Notes: generated by a model not told the origin, from the sequence alone. A stretch of DNA of 64,000 nt from Trichoplax adhaerens (GCF_000150275.1 NW_002060949.1:209861-273860), one strand, 5' to 3'. Positions 50,201-64,000 are shown, numbered from the stretch's first letter. Made by a program: numbers and translations.

Positions 50201-53200
50201 GCTGCAATCTGAATTAGATTACATAATTTCCTTTTCGGGTGCGCATTCTATCTTAATTGAAATGATATCGATTAAAACGTTGTAGAAAGGAATCTATTTG
50301 ATTTTTAAAAAAAGTCGGAGATCGATACTAAGTTGTTTCAGTATATTATTCTTCTGACTCTTCCAATTAATATAAATATCCTTTTAGATAAATAATGTAC
50401 TGGTGTTTAATATATCTTTTGTGTATTTTTTCAATTGTAGATGCATAATATTGAGCCGGTATCAGTGCTTAAGAAAGGTATGAAATAATGTGTTAGAAAG
50501 TAATTAACGCAATAGTCGCTATTTAAGACATATGTCACAGTGCAATTTTTCGGTGACAATCTTCTGCTTGTTTAAAGTTAAAGCAATTTGGTGACGCCAT
50601 TAAGCGACGTATGATAGGAAGGGCCGATAACTAGTATTAGGGTAATGATGGACTGAAGGTGTGAAATTAGCAGAAATTAATTTCAGAAACCAATCGTTTT
50701 ATAAGCGGTAAATTTATTAGTATATTAATATGAGTTTGCTGGCATTAAATTTACGGATTGCCGTTAAACTAAATTATCAAACCATTACGAAATATTTTGT
50801 TATAATTACAATGGCATGACTGTGGCGGTGGACAAACCTATTCGCAATACTTATTTCGAAGCAACAATAAGAATTAATATCATAGAATACTTTTCCTAGA
50901 AATTATAGGCACTAATGATGAATTTACTGGGAGATAAAACTAGAGAGAGAAATTTGATTTTATTATGTGTGCTAAGCTCAGACGATTTAACCGTATATGC
51001 ACGGAGGTTGAGCATTTAAACACTCAATAGCTTTTAGCTGCATAGATACTAGAATATCAACTTATCTATTTAGTGATAGTATATGTACTAATTTACTTTA
51101 CGCAGCCTGTAAAATATAAATTCTGACAAATTAACTCTAGAATTCAATAAAGAAATCACTATGTAAATCTGTTTAAGTGCATTTAGTTGCCATATATAGA
51201 AATTGTACAGTAAAGAAAAGTGTGCCAATTAATCAGTTGACTGTGAAGTTTAGCTGAGAAATCGAATTCTCATATAAAGCTCGGAATCGAGGCTAAAAAT
51301 ACTGGGAAAGCAGCCCGAGTTGTTGTAATTGCACTAAAGTTCTTTAAATATCTTTGCTATGTGTGAGAATTATGACATAAATATGCTGTATACAGTGGAT
51401 AATACAGCACATGACGCAAATGAGAGCATAAAGTGCATAACATATATGTGTACAGATTTTGTTCATTCTGAGCTATATCAGACTTAACGTACATCTACAG
51501 TATTATAATTAGAAGCAATACAATTGACGAGGATCTATTTTAACTCTTAAGTGTAGGTATGCATATGAGGCTGTAGTGAAGTAGCCTTCACATAGATGTT
51601 ATCACTGGACTTGAACGATGCAACTGAAAGTGCGCATGACGGTTGATTTATATTCAAGATATCTCTTATCGTCTAACGAAGTATTATACTGGACCGTAAG
51701 ACTTAGGACTATTTGCACTATAACTGAATTCATAATAAAGATTTATCTAAGCTCAAGTTATTACATTAATACATATATGGAAGTGATTAGTATTAGGAGA
51801 CGGACATCCCTTTATTACAGAGGCTTAAATTGTTGATTTATATGTCCATTTGAGCTACCGAAACAGTAGATAAATATAGCAATCATGGGACGTATACTAG
51901 TACCCCTAAGTTAACATCAACAGCAAAATTTTACTGCCTGCGAACATCCAATCGCCGATTCCTGTGTTACTCAAAATAAAACTATAAGATAATGATCAGT
52001 ATACAGAATAAAGAGGACTTGTTAAATCAGACTCCTCACGAAATTCATTGCATATTGAGCTTAATTTAAAAATATTAAGGCATAAATTGAAGTAGGCCGA
52101 TTTTGTAGCAATGCCTTTGCGAGTGTAGTGAAGCCCCAAATAAGCTTAAGACTAAAATTATGGAATAATGCGAAGATTGATAAATTGTACGTTAGATTGT
52201 AAGACTGTATAAATTTCTAGTTGTGGAAGATGTTTACGTAATGTATTGTAGTAATTGTATTGAGATACTTATATTAAGACTCTGAGATAATAATAGATAG
52301 CGCTAATTATGTTAGTACTGTGAGATTTGTATTGTAACGCTTTAATTAGAAGCGCAAATTGTGAATTGATAGCGTGATGCTAAATTTAGATGTGATCTTG
52401 TAACTTAATTGATAAGATATGATTGCTTGACAGAAAATCATTGTGTAACGAATTGAATATAATTGTGAATAATGCTGTGATAATTCAGATATTCCTTGGT
52501 AGTTACGAGACAAACCTGATCTTATATAATAAAGTGAAGTTTACAAGAAACGGTAGTTCGCATTGTTGTTTTGAGAAGACACTTTATCACAGTGAGGTTG
52601 ACGAGAATCATAATACTAGGAATTATCGTATTCCTATTTTTGGTAAATTTTCACTTACAAGAATAATGCAAATAATTAATCGTTCAGTTTTATACGGTTA
52701 TACTAGCATATAGATACAGTACATTTAATACCGCAGCCAATAATATCTAACAAATAGACTATGTATTTTATCTAATAACATCCCGTAGGAGAGAGGTTCA
52801 TACAAAGCCTTGCTTCTTTCCTTACTACCCCATTTTAAGATCTTTGTAGGTGATATCATGCTGTTACGGTACGAACTACCGTGAAGAAATAGCTATCTAA
52901 ATTTGGTTAATATAATATAGTGATATTATATTACAACTAGTTATTTACTATAGGAATTACTCTAATTATAAATGTGTTACAGTAAATTTAATGCTGTGCT
53001 GTAATGTGCACTGAAATGATTCTGTGAATGGACATATTGTAGTCCGACTGTGAAAAACTAGTTATCGCCCCTAAGTATTTTTATAAGATGACTTGTGAAT
53101 GTTAGCTGCTGTAGAAGGGTATATAAGCCCATCAGATAGTTGAATAAAGCAGTTCTCAATTGTCTAGTTGTTTTAACGTAGAATCAAAGGCGTCTAAATT

Positions 53201-53802
53201 CTTGTTAGGTAGTTAAGGGATACTGAATTCCGGAAGACTATAGTAATTTAGAGATTTGTTTTACGTTATCCTTGTCACGAAGCTGGTTTGTGACACATGC
53301 ATAGGCTTTTATAGTCCTCCAAACGAGAACTAATGATCTCGAGATAAAATAAGTTATGGTGATAGGTAGTGAGGTATTTCATCATGCATGGAAATGCTAA
53401 ATACGAAATTAAAATTAGCTTTGATAATGGAATTTTTGTCGTGTAGACTGTTATTATAAAAAACGTAGCGGTTGAGTAGTATAGGGAAATAGGGACGAAC
53501 TTAGCCTCTGAATAATGATATTCTGATTTATTTGTGAAAAATGGTTGATACTTCAAGACTAAACTCATTATGGCAACTAAAATTCAAATAAAATTCTAAA
53601 AGCAAAATGAAATGTCAAATTTATTGAAAGATGGATAGCAGATGAGCCACATAATATTAAATCATAATTATATTTGCAGCAAGTCTGCACGTAAGAGATT
53701 TTATACTAGCACACCCTTAAAAATTATACTAAAATTCTACTAATATTAATAAATCAAATTTACGATATCTTATTTATAATATCTTATTTTCTGGATTATG
53801 TT
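47236..53802. other. Intergenic region without a supported gene
   Basis: AT-rich DNA with only scattered short open frames (such as 51618-51836 and 52423-52713) that lack splice logic or family motifs. No tRNA box pattern was found by eye. I see no terminal repeats or transposase remnants. Confidence 0.4.
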
Positions 53803-53848
53803 TATATATGAACGTGACCGATTTCGCATACGGTCACGTTCATATATA
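53803..53848. repeat. Perfect 18-bp inverted repeat, 10-bp loop
   Basis: Arms 53803-53820 and 53831-53848 are exact reverse complements (TATATATGAACGTGACCG and its complement), with loop ATTTCGCATA. The inner half of the arm is GC-containing in an AT-rich context, so this is unlikely to be chance AT pairing. It lies in the intergenic region about 1.6 kb below the phosphatase 3' end. Confidence 0.8.
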
Positions 53849-55408
53849 CGACGTAAAGGCATTTGCTATTCCAGTACTTTGGTTGTAACACTTAAATTTT
53901 GAACGGAAAAGTGGTGTAGTCGACATCGAATGGTAGTAATATCAACAGAAAGGCGGTGCATAGGTAGTTTTATGAAGAAGTCATTTAGTCCATGAATGAA
54001 AAAGCACTAAAGTCAGCATTAAATCACGAAGTTATCAGCAGAGAGAAAGCACCGGATCAGCTTTGCAATGATGTAGTGCATCATTGAAAAATACACAGAA
54101 ATTAAATTCATCAGCAATAGCTATAATATTTCGTTTTCTACATTGTATTTACACGTTTCCGTAAAAATACCTACGATTTCTAGGCATTGGTAGAAACAGT
54201 TAAGTCTGTTTAAGGTCAGATTTAAAAGCGTACAATAGAGTATTATGTTATATTGCAATTGTATGTTATTATTTGCTTTTTTGAATTATGTTGAAATCAA
54301 AATTTACAAGGAATTTATAAAGCTTTCAATCGTAATACAGTACTAATTTTGAGGTGATTATTGATAGTAATGATAAAGCTTAGTCTTAATTTTATGGCAG
54401 AATGAAATAGTTACAGTGTCATCCTAAATTTTCGCCTTTAAATTCTTGCTCTTTTGATTGATCGGGAAAACTTTAGTTATCTTTTTAAGTAATATTTAGT
54501 GGTAATTATGATTCCATGCTGTGTACTACTCTGTCATTAGTTATGAAGATTCAAATAGCTCGACATATTTAATCCGAGAGTAATGTAACTATCTTTTCGA
54601 GAAGTAACTAGTATGTCAGTTTTAACTGGAAACTTCGAATCATTCCTGGAATAACATGAATAAGCTTTCAATAATTTACAAGATTTTTCAATTTAAATAG
54701 AGCTAGCTAATTCTTAAAACAAACTAATAACATTAACAAATAAATACTTCATCTTTGGCTTCATTTATTTCTCTTAAAATCGTGGAATGTATATTTAACA
54801 TAAAATTTTTCGAAATTTTAGACGTAAATATAAAATACTCGCACATGTTCTATCTGAAAATCGTATTCAAAAACCGAAAACTAGCAAGTTAATCAATTTA
54901 CTGGACTACTATTTTATAAGTAATCGCAGATATGGTGATTCCTATCTGAGATGGTAATATTTTTAAAAATAAAATGGGTTACAATTACGTGATAATTATA
55001 TATTTGGAAAGGAGTACCTGAGTGTAGCATTGCAGCTCAGTTTAAAATAGAACAGGAAATAATAGTTTTCTTGTTCATTAAGAAAAAGGTCTAGGTGAAT
55101 AACTAAATAACTTTGAAAATCAATAAGTTGTAAGGTATAAAATTGTAGATATTTCTATTGTTGTTTAAGTCATTGCTATAGATCATTTTCATTTCAAATC
55201 TGCATACATAATAAAACATGTTTAATAAAGTAGATCGGAAACATAAAATGTAGATTAGTAGCTGATAGTTAAATATTTTCATATTTACACTTGTTGTTTA
55301 GCTAATTAATTGGATGTAGATAAAAAGTTTCCTATTAGTTGTATGGAAAAAGATATAATACAAATTTATCTAAGCTGGTTGTGAAAAACAGTAAAGATCT
55401 TATAGTCG
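53849..55408. other. Downstream flank of the receptor phosphatase, no gene seen
   Basis: AT-rich sequence past the phosphatase stop codon on the minus strand; presumably its 3' UTR and flank. No clear minus-strand AATAAA was seen near the stop. Confidence 0.4.
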
Positions 55409-58400
55409 CTAATCTATGACGACCGCAACAGACTCAGCTAATCCAGGATTATATAGGGAGCTGTTCGAGCTCATTAAATGTCGACTTATTCTAATATGGG
55501 AATCCAAAGCTCGATAACAGAATTCGTATTGATCCTGTAGCCACGACGCAAGAAAATTAATAGAAAGAGTTAACAACATCCCATTAGTATGTCACATTTT
55601 ACTACAGTGTCTATCATTAATCATTCATTTGGCGCTAATGATTAAATTATACTTATGCGTTCCTTACCAAAGTTGACACCATGCCTGATCGTTGTTCACG
55701 ATAGTATTTAACAGTTTGATAAACATCTGCAATTTTTTCAACTTTTGCACGCTTCATCATTGACCACAGAGCACAAAATACACCTGATCGGCCACCACCA
55801 TTACTACATTAAAATATTTATCAAAGTAAAATTTAGCATCCATTTTTACTTGTAGATATTAACCAATAATATGTTTAATTAATAATAAAGGCGAAAATAA
55901 AGTCATATCCAGAAGTTATCATTGAAACATGTTAAAGGAGCGTATACACACTCCTGTGTATACAAGTATATTTGCATATTACTGGGAAGTGATACTGTCA
56001 TAGTTTTTGCAAATTAACCTGCAATGGACAAGGATTGGATCTTGATTTTTTGTTGGCACATTTTCCATTACTTTGTATATAAATGAAAGAATTGACTTTG
56101 TACCGCTTGGAACTGAATCTTCAGGCCATGCCAAAAAACGAAATAGCTTTATATTTCTTATACAATTATCCTCCTGTGGAGCGTAAGCCCATTCAAACAA
56201 AGAGATGAATTAATTAGTTGTTTAAAGTACTTAAAAATTCAATGAACTTTTTGGTTATCAAGACAATTAGTAATAGTTTTGGGGTCTTGAGACTATTTCT
56301 CTTATAGATTCAATAATTTGTTTTTGCCTCTGCAGTTGCTAAGCTTAGCGTATAAAATTCTCAAGGTAATAGGAGATGCTTAGCCTTTTAATGATAAAAA
56401 TTTTAAGCGGAATGGACATTTAAACTGAAATTTTACTGCAGGAATGCATTTATGCTAGTGCAGTATTGATAGTCTATTACATAATGAATTACTGCACCCC
56501 ACTGTAAGTTCGAAAATAATATCTAAAATATTGATAGTAATATATCATTTGAGTATGATGCCCGGTAATTAGCATAGTTATACCTGAAATACTGAGTAAC
56601 GAATCATTTTATGCAATGCTAAAATTTTCAGTGGCGGAAGATACTGATAATTTGTAAATATCCGCTACTACATTTTTAAGTTGTAGTAATTGCTTACATT
56701 CGCATTTGATACTTCTAGTTGGCATATGCTATAGCGATGATCTTCACGTTTGGTTTCCCCGATATTTTTAATGGTGAAGGTGTGATATCGAACTATTTCT
56801 TCTGAAACCTGTGATGGATAATAGCAAGCATGGCTACTTTGAGCTTCCAAGCGTTCGAGTATATGGGAATCGTGAGCGATAACAGGCTGTAAGGAATAAA
56901 TGAACGATTCTATTTAGTGTATTCAAATAGCGTGATGTAATAATGATTTATTATAGAAATTTTATACAACTATTTCGTAGTGAATAGATGAAGAAGCAAA
57001 TCGTTGCATCACTACCAATCCGGCTTGATTTTTAACATGAATATTGAATATCTCAGTATACTAACCGCTAGGCCTTCTTTTAACTCGGTCAAATTCACTA
57101 TAATTTCAACTTTATTATCCCAGATCATTTGCCAAAAGTGGTTTACCGTATTGTGCAAAGGGGCTTGAGTCACAATAAAATTCTCTGGGCACTTAAATCC
57201 CTGAACCAGTTGTAGAATGTTACACTTAGAAGAGGCCGGCAATGATTACTGGCTAATTTATATGCTAATATAAACTATCACAGATTGATCAGTATTATAA
57301 TTAATAAAATGATCTCAAGCATGTACAGTATAATGTACAATTAAAACACTTGCACAGTATTAATACTTATACAGAGTTGAAGATGTCCAGTTAATAAAAA
57401 TGATGAAATCACGATAGAAATACATGACAGCATGGTACTGTGATTTACAAATGATTATTAGAATAGTTCCGATATGTGTTAAGACTACATTGTTGTAACT
57501 AAGCTCACAATTTACTGTTCAGAATTAAAATATCATTTAAGTACCATACGTGTTATAAGCTACCTCAATAAAACTTGCGTTGATGTAATCAGAGTCTTCC
57601 GCAGTGTTGGATAAAATGATTCTATTAAACTCGACTAATTGAGTAAAATATTACGATATTGTCAGTTTTCTTTTTCAAACAAACGATCTGAGCATTAGTA
57701 ACTTACAGGGAAATATTGTCATGCTTCTATTTTTGGGCAGATTCTGCAGCGTAGTTGATGCAGGAAATTGGGCTAATTCTGATGACGTTTGTAATTGCTG
57801 ACAAATAAAGAAGTATATAGGATATATTAGTATTGTAAAAACTATCGACTGGTACACTTATTTCAGTAAGATCATATGCATTTGCTTTATTAGCTTACTT
57901 TAAATTCTTGTTGCAATTCGGTAATAGATGAGTGATTTGCTTTCAGGAGGTTGTTAATATGGCGTCTTAACTTGGATAACTGTACTTCAGTTTCGCCAGA
58001 GAATATCCACTCAACAAGAATATCGTGAATAAATTTGTATTGTTCCTAAATAGAAATTCATCAATAAATCAGAAAGGTCTGTGAAACAAGTGTTCTCTAA
58101 AGGTATTGTAACTCGTTAGGATATTTTACCCATGTTTGGACTACTGAGGCCCGTTGAGAGCGTAATAAAGTCACGCAAGAGTAAACGTCGAGAATTTTAT
58201 CGTCCAATAGGCGATTGAGTAAGATATTGATGCAAATGAATGTCCCGGTTCTTCCTATACCGGCGCTAGATTTATAAAAATGATGTCATACTTGTATGAA
58301 TGATTCAAATTGGGTATCTTACTTAAATAGAAATATACTAGAAATATTTCGTAGTTAAATTATTTTCACCCGCAATGAACAATCATAGGGCCTTCATCCT

Positions 58401-61400
58401 TTTCCGACAGTGCCTTAACGCGTTTTAGAAATAAGATAAACGGTTTGAGACGCTCAGGAACACCATGGTCTGGCCAAGCAAGAAAATGAAAATGCCTGAT
58501 TTTTCTACTCATCGACTCGCCATTTGTGTACTGAAGATAAAAGCCGATATTGATTACGATAAATTGACAGACCGTGTAGAACATACTGATCTAAGGTAAC
58601 AAATATTGATATATCTCTGTATTGGAATACCTTGATATATATATATTTATTACATTACATATAATTAGCATGACTTACTTTGGTAATCTTTAAGTTACTA
58701 ATAATAAAAGCTGGGGCTTCCTTGACCTCAATTGCTTGTATGCTAAAGTCGTCGTATCGCATTACATTTATACTGTTATTTTCTTCTTCCTTTACAGATC
58801 CATCGTCACCATAATGAGTTATAACTTGACCTGGCCAGTACTGTACATAATTTTGCTATATCATTCAACACCAGAAGTTGATTACTTTAAACGTAACGCA
58901 ATCACTTAATTTTCGCAATCAGATTTAAACTCTAATTACCATAAGGTCTAATAGAAGACAGTAACATTAGACTTTCATTTACTCACCCTTTGTCTTCCTG
59001 ATTCTGAGTTGGAAATCATGATAATACTACTGGAGTTTTGTTCCCAAATCATACGCCAAAAATCATTGACAGTATCTTCCAAGGGAGCTATGATAAAACA
59101 AAATAATGACATTAATACGTTGTTCCTAGCGGATTAATGTATTACACGAGGTTAAAGCTGATAATCTGTTGCGTAGCTTTAAATTATATATTTTATCATC
59201 TATGAGATAACCAAAAACATTGGCTAAATTACAGATATAATAGGAAAATCGAATTTAAAGTGCTATATGGATAGCATAGCTTATCGACTCTGCTTTATAA
59301 TAGGCTACTGTAGAGTTGTATGATGTATCAGTATGATTGCTTTATTGTTATTATTTAAAATTTGTATTATGCATCAATTATTTTAACATTGAACCAATTA
59401 ATATAATTAATTAACAGGTAATCCGTAATAAGTCGCAAAATGAATAAGGAATGTACTAAAAAATAATCATACCACAACTGTGCGATGCTAAATTAACTAT
59501 TTAGTTACTTTCCGAAAGAGTTTACGATCCTATCGCAAGTATTACTCTCTAAATTAATGCATACTACCTTGACAAGCAATGTAAGCATTTTCCTTTTTAT
59601 GCCCCTATTACGAAAATAAAAGCAATTATGTTACTATTCTGATATGTATATCAATTAATCATATAAATACAGGTAATTAACTGTTTAAGATGTACAGCTA
59701 CCTGAATATAGCTCGCATTAATATAATCTGATCCTGGTATATCATCCTTTTCTTGAAGAACAACTCGTGAATAATCGTCTAAGTACGTAAATTAACAGCA
59801 AGTTACAGGAAATTAATTAAGTTAGCAGTTATTTTATGGGTCAAGTTCTACCCATCGCAAAGGAATTGATATAGATAGATTCAACAATAGTTATGCTTAC
59901 ATGGTAAAACGCTTGAATAGCGATTTTTAGATTGGTTGCTTTCTTGGATTGCATCAAGACAAGGTAAGGGTCGAGAGCGTTGAATAGTCTGACAATAATA
60001 ATGTTGTGATTATTAGCATACAATACGGATTCTTAAGATATAATAAAGCAATATCTACATTAATTAAGATTTTTCAGTGGTTATAAGATTATTAAGTTAA
60101 CTCAATCTATTAAAAAGTCAGTTGCAAGGAATTTCGTTATAATAGTGGACTATGTGGTCGAAAAATTATACTAAACGCTAAAAGTAGCTAAATAGCAGTC
60201 GCTAAACTCACTATCCGGTTATTATTAAGATTTCATAATTCTAGATAATACTTCACAGTAGCTATTAAAGACAAACTGATGGAGCTAAATTTAAAGATTT
60301 TTATCATCATAAAATTTTGAAACAAGAACATACCTCAAATTGTCTTTTAAATCGCAAGTTCTTATTTTCTGCTAAATACTTTACATATTCACAAAAAGAG
60401 GAAACAGGTACGGGCGGGAAAATATTCATTTCTGTAATCAAAAAAGTGATAAAAATAAGTTTCATTTTGAATAAAGTAGAACGTTAGATATCATTTCGAA
60501 TTCTTATCCAATATTTCACGTCACATATATTTGAGGGTACAGAATAAACTCGTTCTACTGGTTTCGTTCTCATACCTTTCCAGCTATCTTCTACTGTATG
60601 CTTTATTACAGATTCAAATTCTTCATCAGTTGTATCAGGCTTTACTACAGATACTTCATTTAAACTTTCTGCTTGATTAACTTCTTCCTTAGGTTTAAGC
60701 GTAGATCTATCAAGTTTTAAAAAGAAGCTCTAATACATGCGTACGAAGCCGAATCAATTTTCCGCTAGATCAGTTTGTATTAAAAAATATTCCTCGCCTG
60801 TATGCCCTTAATATCACTAGCGTTGCCGATATTAGTATTAAGAGTGCAATTGTTACTGACGATGCTGAAATGATAATGGATAATTGGGCACTTGATGGAT
60901 TCGGATCTTTATATTCTGAAGAAGATTTGATTTTTCTTAGGAATTTGACGTAAAACAAACATTTTAATAAATAAAAATTTAGCATTATGCTTACGTGGTG
61001 GAAATATTTTAGTAATTTTACTGGAGGTAAAAGATGCTTCTTCCGTCTATTATACAATCATGAATTTTAAGGAGTAAAGATCATCCGTTAAGTATTCTTG
61101 TTGTGATCACTTAGAAAGTCTTTAATTCTCCATCATTTACCGAAGTCATCATTTAAGCTTGTGGTTCGTGATATTGAATCCATACAATACATTAGTAATT
61201 AAAATGCAGTTTGCTATTTCTTACCGTAACTTTATGATGAACGTATGCTCTTAGAAATATTCCTTGATGATGGTCGACAGAGAGTGGACGATTATAAAAT
61301 TGTTTGGATGCATTTTTATCGCCAACTATGAAACTGTTTGGAAAGTCAGTGGATAAAAATCGAGCTGTCTTGTATATTTGGAGCAATTTATTGCCGTATT

Positions 61401-63893
61401 CTAACAACATATAGGTAGTATTTTCTAGTAGGATTGTTTCCCCGGCGAAATCTTGATAAATATTGTCTACGATAAGATCTTGAAGGGTAGAATTTGCAGC
61501 AATAACGATAAGGTCGTAGTGGCTGTAAATTGCAAGTGTAAGCAACTGTATATCAGTTTATAAATTTTTTATATATAAACAGACCATACCCAATGCAGAA
61601 AATTTGATTTAGTGATTTTACGATATTTACAGTATGATAATGATAATTAATTAATGGATTGCATTGGATTAATTACTGAATCTATACAATATCGATATCG
61701 AAACCGTTTAGTAGTGTATGGCAACCATTGTTACCTTAAAGGTCCATTCTCTTCTGATGCAGGTTGCAAAGAGACTTCAACAGCAAAAGTTTTACCGGGC
61801 TGAACCCACTTTGTTGCATTGGTCACTTGTACTTTATTCACTTGAATTGGAGCTATTAATAGTAATGTTTATTAATGATTAAATTAATGATCTGTTTTAG
61901 AAGTGTTTCATATTCGAGGATTTAATCAATATCAATAAACTTACGAGCAATCAACGTTACGACGACTATATCTCCGATCACACCCTGGATCATGTTGCTC
62001 ACCATGGCAGTAACTTCGAAATGATATTGGGTGTACGGCTTCAGGTCTTCAATCATATAAGTTGTTTCACTAGCAGCAAGATCTGATATTACGTACTGTG
62101 CTGACTTTGATTTGTTATCTTTCATCTTTTGACCAGTATATTTAATCTAGGAATGTAGTGGAATTTTAGTAAGCTACACAACATCCTTGAACTGTCATAT
62201 ATCTTAAATGTACAATTACGCTGTAAAGTCTTAATTTTTCAATCAATACTTACAGTATATCCTATGATGTGTTTCTTCAATGATGAGATTACGCTCCAGT
62301 TTAAAAATACGGAATTGCTTGTGACATTGTAAGCGATTACTGAACCCAACTGATCTCCATTAAATGAGATTGTAGTTTCAGTTGTCGTACTTGCTTTGGC
62401 TAAAGAAGACAATCATAAAGACTTTTCATTAATTTTTAGTAGAATAGCATTTTAAATGTTACAAGGCATTTGCATACTATCTTAAATTGATAGTTTCTGG
62501 ACATAATTAACTTAATTCTGTGGTGTATTTTATTGAAGAATGTTATAAATATAGAGAAATGGTAAATATCAGATGCTTGCATATAAAATATAGTAATTTC
62601 TAGGATTAGGGACCGAGATTAGTTAATCTCTCATTCAATTTAAATTAGATTCATTTTCAAAGAAATTTAATCTATCATATGCAGCATTGTAGTACAGGAA
62701 TAGAGTTTTGTGCAGATACAAAATTGACCATTTAGCTGACATTTAGTATTGACAAACAGCAAATGTTATAAAGTACAGTATTTGATGGGATAAAAATTCT
62801 AAAATAATACCAAAATTACGTGTACTAATGAATTATCGATGACATTCTGCTGTATTTATCCTCCAAATACTACTAGATATGTAAAAATAATTGTTATATA
62901 TCTCTATTAATGATCTATTAAACAAGATTTTAACTAAATTAATGGACTAATGAATTACCTGTCGCTGACGTTGCAGTAGTCTGAACTGTCGACGTACGAG
63001 TTGTAGATTTAGTCCCAATAAACGTACTAGTGGCTCTACTTGATGGAGTTGCTTCCTCTGCAGCATTTAAGTTACAAATTTAGCCAGTTAGTAAAATGAA
63101 GTGATACTTGATGAAGATCTAAGTTTTGATATTTCGTAGCTAGTCATAACATAATATAGATTCATTTTACTTACGAGGCTTCGTTGTTACTGTTATACTT
63201 GCTTCTTTACCAGTGCCAGCACTATTTTGAGCATTTATGCTAATTATATAGGTCGTATTTGGTACTAATAATGATAATACAGCCGTATTTAGAGCTTATG
63301 AAATGGCGTATTAATTACATATAAGATATTGATGAGACTTGAAAATGAAATAACTATGCTGAATAATAATCAGTACCGTAATCTTTCTTACTGCAAATAA
63401 TTATAGAAAATTGCGATAAATTTGGTTATACATGTATGTTTTTAAATTAAGTACGGTGCCTAAAAATTTAGTAATATCTTGTTATAAGCAAGTAAAATCG
63501 TATATTTTACTGTAATTGACAGTAATTTACGGATTAGAATTCTCCTAAACTATAGTATTAATTTATTCAGGTATACGACTAAGGAAAACTGATAGTATTT
63601 GTATAGTATGTGCCTTTATGTCGTCTTTAAATGAAGCATTAACAGTTTTAGCACTATATTATTGTTAAGGTGTGAAAACTATGTACGCTATATTTCATAA
63701 GATTTTAATTACTAACTAAGATTGAAAAAGCGAAAAAATGTTTGAAATCCGCTCAATCGGGTCACTCGGGCAATTTCATTCATTTGACGAATTGTCAGAT
63801 AGAAATTTGTCACTTCTTTAGCGTTAACGGTCCATTCGACATCGACTGTAGTACCGCTTAGCACTTTTGCAGTTATCTTTGGAGCCGAAGGAG
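55409..63893 (-). CDS. Receptor-type protein tyrosine phosphatase (FN3, TM, two PTP domains), 5' end outside window
   Basis: A type I membrane receptor that removes phosphate from tyrosines. Exons in transcript order: 63717-63893, 63175-63264, 62959-63057, 62254-62399, 61945-62146, 61735-61852, 61225-61522, 60798-60915, 60576-60727, 60334-60431, 59901-59988, 59702-59778, 59568-59604, 58987-59087, 58679-58840, 58370-58530, 58130-58265, 57899-58045, 57707-57797, 57564-57634, 57066-57200, 56698-56886, 56019-56173, 55668-55803, 55409-55534. Order: FN3 (first two exons); a Ser/Thr-rich mucin-like linker; a second FN3; a membrane-proximal region ([16 protein letters not shown]); TM helix ([20 protein letters not shown]); D1 with [36 protein letters not shown] and QTWEQY, all catalytic residues present; D2 with [10 protein letters not shown] and [11 protein letters not shown]2 keeps Cys and Arg but has Glu for the WPD Asp and Ser for the first Q-loop Gln, so is probably inactive, as in most receptor PTPs. 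The junction into the TM exon is unresolved in phase. The N-terminus lies above 64000. Confidence 0.88.
60798..60915 (-). other. Transmembrane exon of the receptor phosphatase
   Basis: It starts at a CAG acceptor ([11 protein letters not shown]), enters a hydrophobic helix and ends LRAY before the basic cytoplasmic side. No GT donor lies between the helix and an in-frame stop, so the best donor is CAG|GCGAGG (a GC donor). This joins in phase 2 to the exon at 60727 ([13 protein letters not shown]). The upstream exon ends in phase 0 while this one needs phase 1; a short candidate exon at 61141-61157 ends in the right phase but does not open in phase. Confidence 0.6.
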
Positions 63894-64000
63894 CTGCAAG
63901 TACAATAAAGTAAATTTATATCTGCGAAAATTTTATTAGATATTGGACTAATGAGTATATTTATACTGAGTTGAGCTATGCAGACTGGATTATTGTGCTT

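Noticed and set aside
51618-52713. Two plus-strand frames of 72 and 96 codons in the gene-poor stretch
   Set aside because: Start codons are ordinary but sequence is low in information, with no matching splice sites, repeats or family motifs.
47175-55408. Search for tRNA, snRNA or transposon in the gene desert
   Set aside because: No T-loop consensus, Sm-site stem arrangement, terminal inverted repeats or transposase motifs were visible by eye; a covariance-model scan would be decisive.

Overview
This is animal nuclear DNA: AT-rich, with many short exons (about 40-300 bp) separated by short GT-AG introns. It carries metazoan families: a large lipid transfer protein of the apolipophorin/apoB group, a receptor tyrosine phosphatase with FN3 repeats, a TUT4/7 uridylyltransferase, PPWD1, TRMT13 and a ZC3H13-like CCCH protein. 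The compact, low-GC layout of about six genes in 64 kb fits a small-genome invertebrate. A placozoan-like early-branching animal is my best guess, inferred from genome style rather than from a marker gene.

Layout. Four plus-strand genes run head to tail: TRMT13 (939-4279), a ZC3H13-like gene (6083-10438), TUT4/7 (13768-22043) and PPWD1 (23291-27430). Two minus-strand genes follow: a 4847-residue apolipophorin/apoB-like protein (47174 down to 29431) and a receptor tyrosine phosphatase (63893 down to 55409) whose 5' end lies beyond the window. PPWD1 and the lipoprotein gene are convergent. An 8.2-kb stretch (47175-55408) shows no supportable gene. I joined exons by hand, following reading phase across each junction. 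Five gene models close without a frame break. The phosphatase has one unresolved junction just before its transmembrane exon.

Roles. The four plus-strand genes are all RNA-linked: tRNA ribose methylation (TRMT13), a candidate m6A-writer cofactor (ZC3H13-like), RNA 3' uridylation (TUT4/7) and a spliceosome-associated cyclophilin (PPWD1). The two minus-strand genes act in secretion and at the cell surface (lipid transport and phosphotyrosine signalling). I infer no operon; this is ordinary linkage.

Most notable: (1) a 10.86-kb exon that encodes most of the lipoprotein, including an array of about 30-residue beta repeats marked by Pro-Ser-Trp-Lys/Arg and a very long Met/Lys/Tyr-rich helical region with its own 160-207-residue repeats; (2) clusters of the palindrome TACTGTACAGTA upstream of each of the four plus-strand genes; (3) two candidate GC-AG introns; (4) two long-armed inverted repeats.
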